64,000 bases of DNA from DATFVA01 sp963811905. GTDB taxonomy: Bacteria > Bacteroidota > Ignavibacteria > Ignavibacteriales > Ignavibacteriaceae. Where the stretch lies: contig CAWETK010000007.1 in the NCBI GenBank assembly GCA_963811905.1, positions 113,105 to 177,104 of the forward strand. Reading direction: 5' to 3'. Below the pieces are notes generated by a model, which searched no databases, had not been told where the DNA came from, and worked only from the letters and a program-made list of their open reading frames with translations. Shown in pieces: positions 35,000 to 44,796 of the stretch. How positions within the stretch are numbered: position 1 is the first letter of the stretch; the number at the start of each line of letters is the position of its first letter. Made by a program: the position numbers and the translations under genes.

Positions 35000-35515
35000 A
35001 TGAACTACTTTTTCTGGCCTCTGATCATCTCTCTGTTCTTTAGTACTATGATTTTTGCTCAGAATACTGAGCTGCAGGTCGGCAGCAACACCGATCAGCT
35101 CAGACAAAACCAGGGAGCATATTATGATTATTCAGATCCTACTTCATTGAATATTAAAGTAGCTGTATGGGGATTTGTTAAATATCCCGGGAAATATATA
35201 ATTCCGATTGAAAGTAATGTATATGATCTGCTCTCATACGCAGGAGGTCCCACAGAGGATGCGCACCTTGATGATCTCAGAATATTCAGGACCGCCGCAG
35301 ATTCAGAGAAATCGATGGTAAAATTTAATTACAATGATTTGTTATGGGATGAGAACCTGAAGGAATTTAAGAATGCCCCGAGTCTGGATGCAGGAGACAT
35401 TCTGCTTGTGCCCGGATCTCAAAGGCTCTACTTCAAAGATTATCTCCAAATCGGTCTTTCAGTATTCTCAGCACTCATTTCCCTATCAATTTTAATCTTA
35501 AATATAGCAAAATAG
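35000..35515 (+). CDS. Small SLBB-domain protein of polysaccharide export operon
   Basis: A 171-residue protein: signal peptide (1-21), an SLBB domain with V-A-V-W-G-F-V-K-Y-P-G-K-Y and D-L-L-S-Y-A-G-G-P-T-E-D-A, then D-A-G-D-I-L-L-V-P-G-S and a C-terminal membrane helix (about 150-169). SLBB domains are the repeated units of Wza-like export porins, so this may extend or plug the channel. The anchor at the C-terminus is unusual for Wza proper. It is two bases upstream of the tyrosine kinase gene. Confidence 0.8.
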   Translation: MNYFFWPLIISLFFSTMIFAQNTELQVGSNTDQLRQNQGAYYDYSDPTSLNIKVAVWGFVKYPGKYIIPIESNVYDLLSYAGGPTEDAHLDDLRIFRTAADSEKSMVKFNYNDLLWDENLKEFKNAPSLDAGDILLVPGSQRLYFKDYLQIGLSVFSALISLSILILNIAK

Positions 35516-35517
35516 TC

Positions 35518-37773
35518 ATGGCAATTGATCCAATAAATGAAGATCTCAGATCGATAGAAAGCAACTCCCTTAAGGACTATATTAAATTAATCAGGACCAA
35601 CCTTGTACCTGTTGTCATCATAACATTAGTAAGTCTTGTTGTTGCGATGGTATATGCAATTAATGCAAAGAATATTTATAAAGCAACAACCTCACTTAAA
35701 GTATCCATGCCGCAGGGCAATATACTTGAAGCCCCCCTTATGCCGGAATTCCAGGATTTTGGAAGCGACAGATTTATTGCCAATGAGATTGAAATTTTAA
35801 AAAGCCGTAATTTAAGAACACGCGTAGCAGCAGGGCTCATTGACAGTTTCAGGACCTCAAGCAGCAAAGACAGTTTTTACCTGATATTGAGTCATGATTT
35901 CAATGATGGTAAAGGAAAGCTTCTTAGTTTAAACCAGATAACCGGTCTTCTTGACGGATATGTTACCATTGAACAAAAGAGAGGACTTGATATAATAGAT
36001 ATTTCCGCCGAGTCCCCTTCTCCATATGAATCCGCATTAATAGCTAATATTTATGCAAAAGAGTACAAAAACCTTAACCTTGAAATGAACCGCAACCAGC
36101 TGACAATGGTAAAGGCATTCCTGGATCAGCAGAGGGAAGAAAAACAGACTGAATTAAACGCTGCAGAAGAAACTTTAAGAAACTTTCAGGAAAAGGGAGG
36201 GATCATAGCCCTTGATGAACAGGCAACCAGTCTTATAAACCAGCTCTCCGATTTTGAAGCTCAACAAAATGCCAAACAAATCGAGCTTGCAGCTTCTGAT
36301 AAAGTTTTATCACAATACAAGAAAGAACTAGCCAATCAAAATCCAAGGCTTGCCGATTACCTTGAGAGTGTATCCAGCGAAACATATATTCAGACACTGC
36401 AGCAGCAGCTGGCGCGGCTTCAGGTGAACAGAGATATGGCGTCGACCTCTAATGATCCCAAGGCGAATACTTCCAGGGTGATCAAAGAATATGATGAGAA
36501 GATTGATGAATTAAAAGCAAAGCTCAATGATAAAATGAAAGTTATAAAAGCGGGAATCCTGGCAAGCAGTCCTGAAGAAGTCAAAGACCTTTCACAGAAA
36601 ATTATTGAAGAAGAAATTAAGAATCAGTCTTTACAAATAACAGTTTCCGAACTCGGAAAGATTGTGAAAAACTATGAGGCAAAGTTTAACCAGCTTCCCA
36701 AGACTTCAATAGAACTTGCAAGGCTGCAGAGGAACCGGGAGGCACTCGAGAAACTGTACACCCTTGTCGAAGAAAAATACCAGGAAGCGCTCATTAATGA
36801 GCAGTCGCAGCCCGGCAATGTGTTAATAATAGACAATGCAAGAAGGCCCGATTCTCCGGCAAAACCCAACAGGTTCCTGATTGTGCTTATCGGGCTTGTT
36901 CTTGGTGTGGGTATGGCTTTCGGGTATGTTTTTACCAAAAACTATTTTGACAACACTATCAAGACACCGGAAGACATTCAGAATAAAAATATAAACGTTC
37001 TGGCATGGATCCCTCAGATCGAAGGGATAGGTATGAACGGGACAAATGAGTTTGAGTTTATAGTAGCAAAAAAACCCGATTCCATTCCGAGTGAAGCATT
37101 TCGTGCATTGAGAACAAGAATTCAATTCTCTCATCCAGATAAAGATTCCATAAAAACTATTTTAATTACATCGTCTGCCCCGCAGGAAGGTAAAACCACA
37201 GTTGCAATAAACCTTGGCGGAAGTTTTGCACAGTCGAACAGGAAAACACTTGTTGTGGACTGTGATCTTAGAAAGCCACGTATACACACTGTCTTCAACT
37301 CGAATCGTTTTCCCGGACTTATTGATTACCTGTTTGATAAAGTATCACTTAGTGAAATAATCAGGGAAACAGAATCACCTAATTTAAATTATATAACCTC
37401 AGGAACTATTCCGCCGAACCCTGCTGAGATGCTTGAATCAAAAGCTATGAAGGAATTCCTCAAAACCATCCAGGATAAATATGATGTAATTCTGCTGGAT
37501 TCACCGCCGGTAATAGCTGTGACAGATTCGGAGATACTAGCAAGTCTGGTAGATGCAAGCCTGCTTGTAGTATCAGCAGGGACAACCGAATCGGATCTTC
37601 TTGAAAAATCTGTCGAATTAATTAAAAGAGACGGATCTTCTTTTATCGGAACCGTATTAAATAATTTTAGTTATAAAAGCGGTTATGGATCATATTATAA
37701 ATACTATTACTATTATTCCCGCCCATCTGAGGGAAGGAAAAATAAATTCTCAAAGACCGAAAAAAAGAGCTAA
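35518..37773 (+). CDS. Wzc-like polysaccharide co-polymerase with tyrosine autokinase domain
   Basis: A 751-residue protein: Wzz domain with first membrane helix near 32-50, a long coiled-coil periplasmic region (about 180-420), a second helix near 460-480 preceded by P-x-x-P-x-x-P, and a cytoplasmic BY-kinase domain. The kinase has Walker A with Lys559 in P-Q-E-G-K-T-T, Walker A' with Asp581/Asp583 in V-V-D-C-D-L-R-K-P-R and Walker B Asp661 in I-L-L-D-S-P-P. The C-terminus carries a cluster of about nine tyrosines in twelve residues, the autophosphorylation tail. It governs chain length and export of an exopolysaccharide. Confidence 0.93.
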   Translation: MAIDPINEDLRSIESNSLKDYIKLIRTNLVPVVIITLVSLVVAMVYAINAKNIYKATTSLKVSMPQGNILEAPLMPEFQDFGSDRFIANEIEILKSRNLRTRVAAGLIDSFRTSSSKDSFYLILSHDFNDGKGKLLSLNQITGLLDGYVTIEQKRGLDIIDISAESPSPYESALIANIYAKEYKNLNLEMNRNQLTMVKAFLDQQREEKQTELNAAEETLRNFQEKGGIIALDEQATSLINQLSDFEAQQNAKQIELAASDKVLSQYKKELANQNPRLADYLESVSSETYIQTLQQQLARLQVNRDMASTSNDPKANTSRVIKEYDEKIDELKAKLNDKMKVIKAGILASSPEEVKDLSQKIIEEEIKNQSLQITVSELGKIVKNYEAKFNQLPKTSIELARLQRNREALEKLYTLVEEKYQEALINEQSQPGNVLIIDNARRPDSPAKPNRFLIVLIGLVLGVGMAFGYVFTKNYFDNTIKTPEDIQNKNINVLAWIPQIEGIGMNGTNEFEFIVAKKPDSIPSEAFRALRTRIQFSHPDKDSIKTILITSSAPQEGKTTVAINLGGSFAQSNRKTLVVDCDLRKPRIHTVFNSNRFPGLIDYLFDKVSLSEIIRETESPNLNYITSGTIPPNPAEMLESKAMKEFLKTIQDKYDVILLDSPPVIAVTDSEILASLVDASLLVVSAGTTESDLLEKSVELIKRDGSSFIGTVLNNFSYKSGYGSYYKYYYYYSRPSEGRKNKFSKTEKKS

Positions 37774-37787
37774 TATCTACATATCCC

Positions 37788-39413
37788 ATGATTAAAATTA
37801 CCTGGTTACAGATTAAGTATTTAATATTGCCAATATTATTCATTTTGATATGCGGAATATTCACTCCAGGATATTCCCAGATTTACCCGGATTACAGGGA
37901 AAGGACTTCCTTATATTCGGCCGATTCACTGGCAGCGCTGGTAGAAAATAACGTGCAGATGGAAGCTACCGAGGGAAGTGTGAACCCTGATGAATATATA
38001 GTTGGTCCAGGGGATAACATTTTTATTTCCATAAACGGTATTGAAGAAATCCCACTAAATCTTTTTATAAACCAGGAAGGGATCCTGTATATTCCTAAAG
38101 TAGGAGGAATAGATTTAAAAGGGAAGACACTTGCTAATGCAAAAGTTAAGATAAGGAAGTCTATAGACACCTATTATAAGAATGTGGATGTATTTATTTC
38201 GTTAACAAATTTCAGAAAGATTAAACTATCATTACTGGGAGATGTTAAAAAACCTTCCACTTTTGTTATGTCAGCAAATTCCCGTCTTATGGATTTAATT
38301 ATGAATTCTGCGGGTCTGAATAAAACGTCGAATTTCAGGAATATACACATTATACACCGCGACAGCACAGAACAGAACTATGATCTTCTATCATTCCTGA
38401 GGCTTGGTGACAGAGAAGCAAACCCTCTGTTGAGAGAAGGTGATATTGTAATTGTTGACCGGGTTGATAAAGTGGTTTCAATTTCCGGGATGATTAAATA
38501 CCCGGGAACATATGAATTCCTTGAGGGGGAGACTATAGGACATCTGATTACCATCTCAGGCGGACTGATGGCGAAGGCAAGGAGGGATTCGATTGAAGTT
38601 GTAAGTTTTGAACAAGACGGAAAAACCCAGGTCAGCCGGTTTTATACTTTCGGAGAAATTAATTCCGGTAATGAATTACTGCATTATGAAGACCAGATAA
38701 TGATAAGGGAACTTCCTAATTATTATGATCCTAAATTTGTACAAGTTTTAGGGTACGTAAAGTATCCGGGTTATTATAAAATTAATGAGGATAAAACCAC
38801 ATTGACAGACATTGTGGCTGAAGCCGGCGGATTCAGAAAGAAAGCTTCCTATATTGACGCAACCCTTACCCGTCATTCAGGCAGTAAAGAAGATGATCCT
38901 GAATTTGATCGTTTAAAGACAATGCTCCGTGCAGATATGACAGATGATGAATATGATTATCTGAAGGCAAAATCGCGTCAGAGAGAAGGTAAAGTTGTTG
39001 TGGATTTTAATCTCCTGTTTAATAAAGGAATAAAATCCGAAGATGTAATTCTAAAGAGCGGGGACGTAATAGATGTTCCGGAAGCAAAGGATTATGTAAT
39101 CCTGCTCGGCCAGGTTGTAAGTCCGGGCAATATAGTATATCAGCCGGGGTTATCAGTAGATGACTACATAGACCTCGCAGGCGGGTTCGGCTGGAGAGCT
39201 GAAGAGGGGGATGTCCGTGTTGTCAAAGCCAATACAGGTGAGTGGGTGAATGCCGAAGATGTGGATACCCTGAAGCCCGGGGACACGATCTGGATACCCG
39301 AAACACCTCCAGGACCAAAATTCTGGGATGTATTCACAACTTCACTGACAATTGTTGGTCAGGTAGCTGCAATAATTGCAGCCACCATTGCTGTCATAGT
39401 AGCTTCGAGGTAG
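37788..39413 (+). CDS. Polysaccharide export outer-membrane protein, multi-SLBB (Wza-like)
   Basis: The 541-residue protein has a signal peptide, a Poly_export domain (V-G-P-G-D-N-I-F-I-S-I-N-G, I-P-K-V-G-G-I-D-L-K-G-K-T) and at least four SLBB repeats with the shared motif G-x-V-K-x-P-G-x-Y/F (L-G-D-V-K-K-P-S, S-G-M-I-K-Y-P-G-T-Y, L-G-Y-V-K-Y-P-G-Y-Y, L-G-Q-V-V-S-P-G). A C-terminal helix (about 515-540) spans the membrane. It forms the outer-membrane exit for the polysaccharide driven by the upstream Wzc-like protein. Confidence 0.92.
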   Translation: MIKITWLQIKYLILPILFILICGIFTPGYSQIYPDYRERTSLYSADSLAALVENNVQMEATEGSVNPDEYIVGPGDNIFISINGIEEIPLNLFINQEGILYIPKVGGIDLKGKTLANAKVKIRKSIDTYYKNVDVFISLTNFRKIKLSLLGDVKKPSTFVMSANSRLMDLIMNSAGLNKTSNFRNIHIIHRDSTEQNYDLLSFLRLGDREANPLLREGDIVIVDRVDKVVSISGMIKYPGTYEFLEGETIGHLITISGGLMAKARRDSIEVVSFEQDGKTQVSRFYTFGEINSGNELLHYEDQIMIRELPNYYDPKFVQVLGYVKYPGYYKINEDKTTLTDIVAEAGGFRKKASYIDATLTRHSGSKEDDPEFDRLKTMLRADMTDDEYDYLKAKSRQREGKVVVDFNLLFNKGIKSEDVILKSGDVIDVPEAKDYVILLGQVVSPGNIVYQPGLSVDDYIDLAGGFGWRAEEGDVRVVKANTGEWVNAEDVDTLKPGDTIWIPETPPGPKFWDVFTTSLTIVGQVAAIIAATIAVIVASR

Positions 39414-39416
39414 AAA

Positions 39417-40556
39417 TTGAGTTATCACGAGATCTTAAATACTATAATATTCCACCGGAATAAAATTCTAAAGGTTACAGTAATTGCCACAGTTTTACTG
39501 TTCCTTATTTTGTTATTTATTTATCCCAGAACTTACAAATCCCCAATTTCGGTTATGCCTCCGGAAAGTAATCAGGAGCAAGGCTCACTGAGTTCGCTGC
39601 TGAGCGGTCAGGACTTTTCGAGTATACTGTCGGGCGGTATGTCCAGTGCAAATTCACAATTATATGTGGAAATGCTGAAAAGCAGAACCGCAGCTTTATA
39701 CGTGGTTAATAAATTTCATCTAACCGATTATTATGATACGGATAATAAATATACGGCTGCCGAAAAATTACGTGATCATCTCGAAATTGACCTTACAAAG
39801 GAAGGTATAATAAAACTTGATGTAGAAGTCTCAACTCCAGTTCTACCGATGATAAGCTCAAATTCTGATTCAATCAAACAGTTTGCCGCAGACTTATCTA
39901 ATAGTTACGTAGAGGCATTGGATAAAATGAACAGGGAGAAGCTGTCGTCCCAGGCTAAAAGGGCAAGGCAGTATATAGAAGAACAGCTTGTCAAAACAAA
40001 AAGTCAGCTTGATTCTGTTGAAAACAAACTGGCTGAATTTCAAAAAACCAATAAAGCCATATCACTGCCCGAACAGGTTAATGCTGCTATTGATGCGGCT
40101 GCAGGGTTGAAAACTGAAATAGTTAAAACTGAAGTTCAGCTTGGATTATTACAATCAAATCTCCGTGAAGACAATCAAACTCTTGTTGGTTTAAGAACAA
40201 AACTTGAGCAATTGAGAGGTCAGTACAATAAAATGGCTATGGGAAGTCAGGATTACCTTGTAGCATTTAAAGATGTTCCCGAACTTGGAAAAGAGCTTGC
40301 ATCATTATTAAGGGATGTCAAAATACAGAATGAGGTTTATCTTTTACTGCAGCAGCAGTATTATAAAGAAAAAATCCAGGAAACCAGGGACATCCCGACA
40401 ATTCAGGTTCTTGATGAAGCTATACCTGCACAGGGAAAATCAGCACCCAAAACGATCTTTTCTACTATAACCGGCGGTATTTTTATTTTTCTGCTAATGA
40501 GTCTGATTGTTGTGTTAAACGAAAGAAAAACTTACTGGTTTAAATCTAAGGAGTGA
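39417..40556 (+). CDS. Wzz/chain-length determinant domain protein
   Basis: A 379-residue inner-membrane protein with two helices (about 18-38 and 350-370) flanking a long periplasmic coiled-coil region (about 170-300) with a G-S/Q-rich loop near residue 60. This is the Wzz/LPS O-antigen chain-length family without the kinase domain. The start is TTG at 39417. The operon therefore has two polysaccharide co-polymerases, one with and one without kinase. Confidence 0.87.
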   Translation: MSYHEILNTIIFHRNKILKVTVIATVLLFLILLFIYPRTYKSPISVMPPESNQEQGSLSSLLSGQDFSSILSGGMSSANSQLYVEMLKSRTAALYVVNKFHLTDYYDTDNKYTAAEKLRDHLEIDLTKEGIIKLDVEVSTPVLPMISSNSDSIKQFAADLSNSYVEALDKMNREKLSSQAKRARQYIEEQLVKTKSQLDSVENKLAEFQKTNKAISLPEQVNAAIDAAAGLKTEIVKTEVQLGLLQSNLREDNQTLVGLRTKLEQLRGQYNKMAMGSQDYLVAFKDVPELGKELASLLRDVKIQNEVYLLLQQQYYKEKIQETRDIPTIQVLDEAIPAQGKSAPKTIFSTITGGIFIFLLMSLIVVLNERKTYWFKSKE

Positions 40557-40558
40557 AT

Positions 40559-41494
40559 ATGTCTGATACTGCTGTAGTTACAGGGGGCGCCGGGTTTCTG
40601 GGTTCTCATCTTTGCGATAGATTACTGAAAGAAGGTTTTAAGGTAATCTGTGTTGATAATCTAATAACCGGCAACATAAATAATATCGGTCACCTTATCG
40701 GAAATGATAACTTTTCATTTGTCAAACACGATATTACAAATTACATCTTTCTTCCTGGCAAAGTGGATCATATTCTTCACTTTGCTTCTCCTGCAAGTCC
40801 GATTGACTACCTTAAACTTCCCATTCAGACTCTGAAGGTTGGTTCCCTTGGAACTCACAAAGCTCTCGGCCTGGCAAAGGAAAAAAACGCCCGGTTCCTT
40901 CTTGCATCTACATCTGAAGTATACGGCGATCCTGCAATTCACCCTCAGCCGGAATCCTACTGGGGAAATGTTAACCCGATAGGGCCGCGGGGGGTATACG
41001 ATGAAGCCAAACGTTTTGCGGAGGCAATTACTATGGCCTACCACAGATATCATAATCTTGATACTCGAATTGTCAGAATTTTTAATACTTATGGTCCGAG
41101 AATGAGGCTGGATGACGGAAGAGCACTCCCAGCTTTTGTAGGGCAGGCGTTACGTGGTGAAGATATAACTGTATTTGGAGACGGCTCTCAGACAAGAAGT
41201 TTTTGTTTCGTAGATGATCTTGTAGACGGAATATTTAAACTGCTTTTGTCGTCGGAATGCGATCCTGTAAACATCGGGAACCCTGAAGAAATTACGATCA
41301 AAAAATTTGCTGAAGAGGTAATAGAGATAACCGAGTCGAAGAGTAAAATAGTATATAAAGATCTTCCTGTTGATGATCCTAAAGTAAGGCAGCCTTCAAT
41401 TGATAAGGCAAGGACTATCCTGGGATGGGAACCAAAAGTCAAAAGAGCTGATGGGCTTAAGACAACCATAGAGTACTTTAAAAAATCGATTTGA
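40559..41494 (+). CDS. UDP-glucuronate decarboxylase (UDP-xylose synthase), extended SDR
   Basis: A 311-residue NAD-dependent sugar epimerase/dehydratase: dinucleotide loop G-G-A-G-F-L-G-S-H-L, D-N-L-I-T-G, H-F-A-S-P-A-S-P-I-D-Y, S-T-S-E-V-Y-G-D-P, catalytic Y-D-E-A-K and R-I-F-N-T-Y-G-P-R-M. The A-S-P-A-S-P and G-P-R-G-V-Y-D-E-A-K motifs point to UDP-xylose synthase, which makes a xylose donor for polysaccharides. ATG 40559 is preferred to GTG 40553 since AAGGAG lies 5 bases before it. Confidence 0.9.
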   Translation: MSDTAVVTGGAGFLGSHLCDRLLKEGFKVICVDNLITGNINNIGHLIGNDNFSFVKHDITNYIFLPGKVDHILHFASPASPIDYLKLPIQTLKVGSLGTHKALGLAKEKNARFLLASTSEVYGDPAIHPQPESYWGNVNPIGPRGVYDEAKRFAEAITMAYHRYHNLDTRIVRIFNTYGPRMRLDDGRALPAFVGQALRGEDITVFGDGSQTRSFCFVDDLVDGIFKLLLSSECDPVNIGNPEEITIKKFAEEVIEITESKSKIVYKDLPVDDPKVRQPSIDKARTILGWEPKVKRADGLKTTIEYFKKSI

Positions 41495-41587
41495 CCTCTA
41501 TCGCTTTTAATGCACGCTTCTCTGCCAGCCATTATTTATTTATATTTGATCTTACTTTTAAACCAATCTAAATAGAATAGAAGAGTT

Positions 41588-43810
41588 ATGATTGAACCGG
41601 AAGTAACACCCCAACTTGCATCTGAACATGGCCTGACTGAAGAAGAATACAAGAGAATTCTTAATATCCTCGGAAGAACACCCAGTTTTACAGAACTCGG
41701 AATATTTTCGGTGATGTGGAGTGAGCACTGCAGTTACAAAAATTCAATTGCCTTATTAAAAACACTCCCCAGGGAGGGCGGAAAGCTTCTCGTAGGCGCC
41801 GGTGAGGAAAATGCCGGCCTGATTGATATAGGCGATGGGTACGCAGTTGCATTTAAAATTGAAAGCCATAACCATCCTTCTGCCGTAGAGCCATACCAGG
41901 GTGCGGCTACGGGAGTCGGCGGCATTATGCGAGATATCTTTACTATGGGAGCCCGGCCAATCGCTTCCTTAAATTCTTTAAGATTCGGATCACTCACAGA
42001 TGCAAGAACGCGTTTTCTTTTTGAAGGCGTAGTAAAGGGAATAGGCGATTACGGGAATAGTTTTGGTGTACCTACCGTTGCAGGAGAAGTCTATTTTGAT
42101 GAATCATATCAGGGTAATCCGCTTGTGAATGCTATGGCTGTGGGAATTGTAAAGAAGAGTCTTGCAGCCAGTGCAGTTGCAAAAGGAAAAGGCAATCCCG
42201 TAATGATCGTAGGTTCCTCTACAGGAAGAGATGGAATTCATGGAGCAACATTTGCCTCTGAGGAGATATCTGAGAAATCGGAAGCAAAGCGGCCTTCGGT
42301 ACAGGTAGGCGACCCGTTTACTGAAAAGCTGCTGCTCGAAGCGACTTTAGAGATTATTAAAAATGACTGGCTGATAGGTATCCAGGATATGGGGGCCGCT
42401 GGAATTTCATGTTCCACAAGTGAGATGAGCGCCAAGGGCGAATCCGGAATGAGGATAAACCTTGATAAAGTTCCTCTACGTGAAGATGGGATGAGTGCTT
42501 ATGAAATTATGCTTTCGGAGAGTCAGGAAAGGATGCTCTGTGTTGTAAAAAAGGGGTACGAGGAAAAAGTTAAATCTGTATTTGAGAAATGGGATCTCCA
42601 TTGCGAAATTGTCGGTGAGGTAACAGAGACTAAGAACATTATAGTTGATTATGAGGGACAGAATAAAGCGGAAATCCCTGCATTTGAACTCGTTCTTGGA
42701 GGAGGCGCTCCTGTTTATAGCAGAGAAAGCAAAGAACCATCGTACCTGAAGGAAGTAAGGGATTTTGACTTTAATAAATTAGAGGAACCCGGGGATATCA
42801 CAGAGACATTTCTTAAAGTATTTGCTTCTCCCAACATTGTTTCAAAACGCTGGGTTTACGAACAATACGATTCTATGGTGAGGACAAATACTATTGTCGG
42901 TCCTGGATGTGATTCGGCTGTAATATTAATTAAAGATACAAATAAGGCACTGGCTGTTAAGACGGATTGCAATGGAAGATACGTTTATCTGAATCCCGAA
43001 GAAGGGACAAAAATTGCAGTAGCTGAATCGGCCCGTAATATTGTCTGCTCCGGGGGTATGCCGCTTGGAATTACCAACTGTCTGAATTTCGGTAATCCAT
43101 ACAAACCTGAAGTTTACTGGCAATTTTCAAAAGCAATAAAAGGTATGGGGGATGCCTGCCGTTTCTTCAATACACCGGTTACAGGAGGAAATGTAAGTTT
43201 TTATAATGAATCGCCTTTAAGTGCAGTTTACCCGACACCGACAATAGGGATGGTAGGACTAATCGAGGACCTCGATGACATCACCACTTCTTACTTTAAA
43301 AATGCTGGTGATCTTATTTATGTTCTTGGGGAAGACTTTGAGGAATTAGGAGGCAGCGAGTACCTGAAAATTATTCATGGAAAAGTTAAAGGCAATTCAC
43401 CCAATATTAATTTATCAGCTGAAAAGAATCTTCATGATGTACTTCTTGCAACAATCAAAAAACGTTTTATTAAATCAGCTCATGATGTTTCAGAAGGCGG
43501 TATTACAACAGCAATTGCTGAATGCTGCATAATTAATAATGAAAAGAGGATAGGAGCTGATATACAAATTCCTGTGAAAACCAGGGAGGATTTTTCATTC
43601 TTCTCGGAAAGTCAATCCCGTATAATTGTTTCTATAGACAACAGACATAAAGAGGAATTTGAAAAATACCTGAAAAAAAATGACCAGTATTTTGTGCTGC
43701 TGGGGAAGACGGGGGGAGATTCATTGAAGGTTAATAATAATATGGAAATTGATGTTAATAAATTATCGGATATTTATTATAACACCATTTCCAGAATAAT
43801 GAATGGTTAA
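41588..43810 (+). CDS. purL: Phosphoribosylformylglycinamidine synthase subunit PurL (small type)
   Basis: A 740-residue PurL of the type that needs separate PurQ and PurS. Landmarks are M-W-S-E-H-C-S-Y-K-N-S near residue 45, E-S-H-N-H-P-S-A-V-E-P near 93, G-A-A-T-G-V-G-G-I-M-R-D near 105, I-Q-D-M-G-A-A-G-I near 264 and V-T-G-G-N-V-S-F-Y-N-E near 530. It converts FGAR to FGAM with ATP. The partner genes lie at 28128-29074 on the other strand. Confidence 0.97.
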   Translation: MIEPEVTPQLASEHGLTEEEYKRILNILGRTPSFTELGIFSVMWSEHCSYKNSIALLKTLPREGGKLLVGAGEENAGLIDIGDGYAVAFKIESHNHPSAVEPYQGAATGVGGIMRDIFTMGARPIASLNSLRFGSLTDARTRFLFEGVVKGIGDYGNSFGVPTVAGEVYFDESYQGNPLVNAMAVGIVKKSLAASAVAKGKGNPVMIVGSSTGRDGIHGATFASEEISEKSEAKRPSVQVGDPFTEKLLLEATLEIIKNDWLIGIQDMGAAGISCSTSEMSAKGESGMRINLDKVPLREDGMSAYEIMLSESQERMLCVVKKGYEEKVKSVFEKWDLHCEIVGEVTETKNIIVDYEGQNKAEIPAFELVLGGGAPVYSRESKEPSYLKEVRDFDFNKLEEPGDITETFLKVFASPNIVSKRWVYEQYDSMVRTNTIVGPGCDSAVILIKDTNKALAVKTDCNGRYVYLNPEEGTKIAVAESARNIVCSGGMPLGITNCLNFGNPYKPEVYWQFSKAIKGMGDACRFFNTPVTGGNVSFYNESPLSAVYPTPTIGMVGLIEDLDDITTSYFKNAGDLIYVLGEDFEELGGSEYLKIIHGKVKGNSPNINLSAEKNLHDVLLATIKKRFIKSAHDVSEGGITTAIAECCIINNEKRIGADIQIPVKTREDFSFFSESQSRIIVSIDNRHKEEFEKYLKKNDQYFVLLGKTGGDSLKVNNNMEIDVNKLSDIYYNTISRIMNG

Positions 43811-44768
43811 ATCTAAAATAAAATTAAAGCTTAGAAGCTCTTCTGTTTATGGAATTTTCAGGAAATTTCGTTTCATTCTACATTTAACACCGGGTTTCAA
43901 TAAGACAAAGTCCTTTGTTGTTTATTATTATAATGGTCTTACAAAAAGAATCGATGAACACCATGTATTCCTTTTTGCGGGCGGACTTGCATTCTCAATA
44001 TTTATCTGCATCATTCCTTTCGTTTTGATAATTTTTGCTGTCCTTGGAAATGTTCTTGATTCATCATATGTGCAGTTCCAGATCAACACCCTGATCGAGA
44101 CGATAATTCCATACTCGAGGTATTCAGAGTTCGTTAAAAAAATTATCTTCAGCAGAATAAACGAAGTGATTGCCTACAGGAATATAGCAGGAATAATAGG
44201 CGGTTTCGGTTTGCTATTCGCGGCAAGCAGTTTATTCAGCAGTATGAGAACAATCCTGAATAAAGTCTATGGAGTGGAAACCGATGTGAACATACTGATC
44301 GCGAAGCTGAGGGATTTTGCACTGGTGTTTATGGTTATAATAATATTTTTTGTTACGACTATCTCAATGCCGACAGTGGACCTGTTAAGGCAGAAAGCGG
44401 GGGAGTGGACTATTTTCGGATTTTTGTCCAGCGGACTTTTCAGTCACCTCATATTCTCACTTTTATCCCTTCTTCTGATTTTTATTGTTTTTAATGTCCT
44501 CTATTTCACTGTTCCCCTAAGGAAACTGGGCCGCAAGGCAACATTTATGAGTGCTCTCTGGGCAGCGATTTTATGGGAAGCGGCAAAACAATTATTCGGG
44601 TATTATCTTTACAACTTTGCTGCATTCAACCGTATTTACGGTGCCTATGCTCTGGTTGTAGTTGTAGCATTCTGGATTTATTATTCTTCAGTCGTTTTTA
44701 TTGTCGGTGCGGAAATCGGACACCTGTATTTTGAGCGTAATTTTATTAAAAACGATATAACTACCTGA
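43803..44768 (+). CDS. YihY/BrkB family membrane protein
   Basis: A 321-residue protein with six membrane helices. It has the YihY family features: H-H-V-F-L-F-A-G-G-L-A-F-S near residue 54, L-L-F-A-A-S-S-L-F-S-S-M-R-T-I-L-N-K-V-Y-G-V near 137 and the last-helix pattern I-Y-G-A-Y-A-L-V-V-V-V-A-F-W-I-Y-Y-S near 280. Members were once misnamed RNase BN; real function is unknown. Its start lies 8 bases inside the end of purL. Confidence 0.87.
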   Translation: MVKSKIKLKLRSSSVYGIFRKFRFILHLTPGFNKTKSFVVYYYNGLTKRIDEHHVFLFAGGLAFSIFICIIPFVLIIFAVLGNVLDSSYVQFQINTLIETIIPYSRYSEFVKKIIFSRINEVIAYRNIAGIIGGFGLLFAASSLFSSMRTILNKVYGVETDVNILIAKLRDFALVFMVIIIFFVTTISMPTVDLLRQKAGEWTIFGFLSSGLFSHLIFSLLSLLLIFIVFNVLYFTVPLRKLGRKATFMSALWAAILWEAAKQLFGYYLYNFAAFNRIYGAYALVVVVAFWIYYSSVVFIVGAEIGHLYFERNFIKNDITT

Positions 44769-44796
44769 GATAGATAGAATAATGGCGTGGCAAGAG

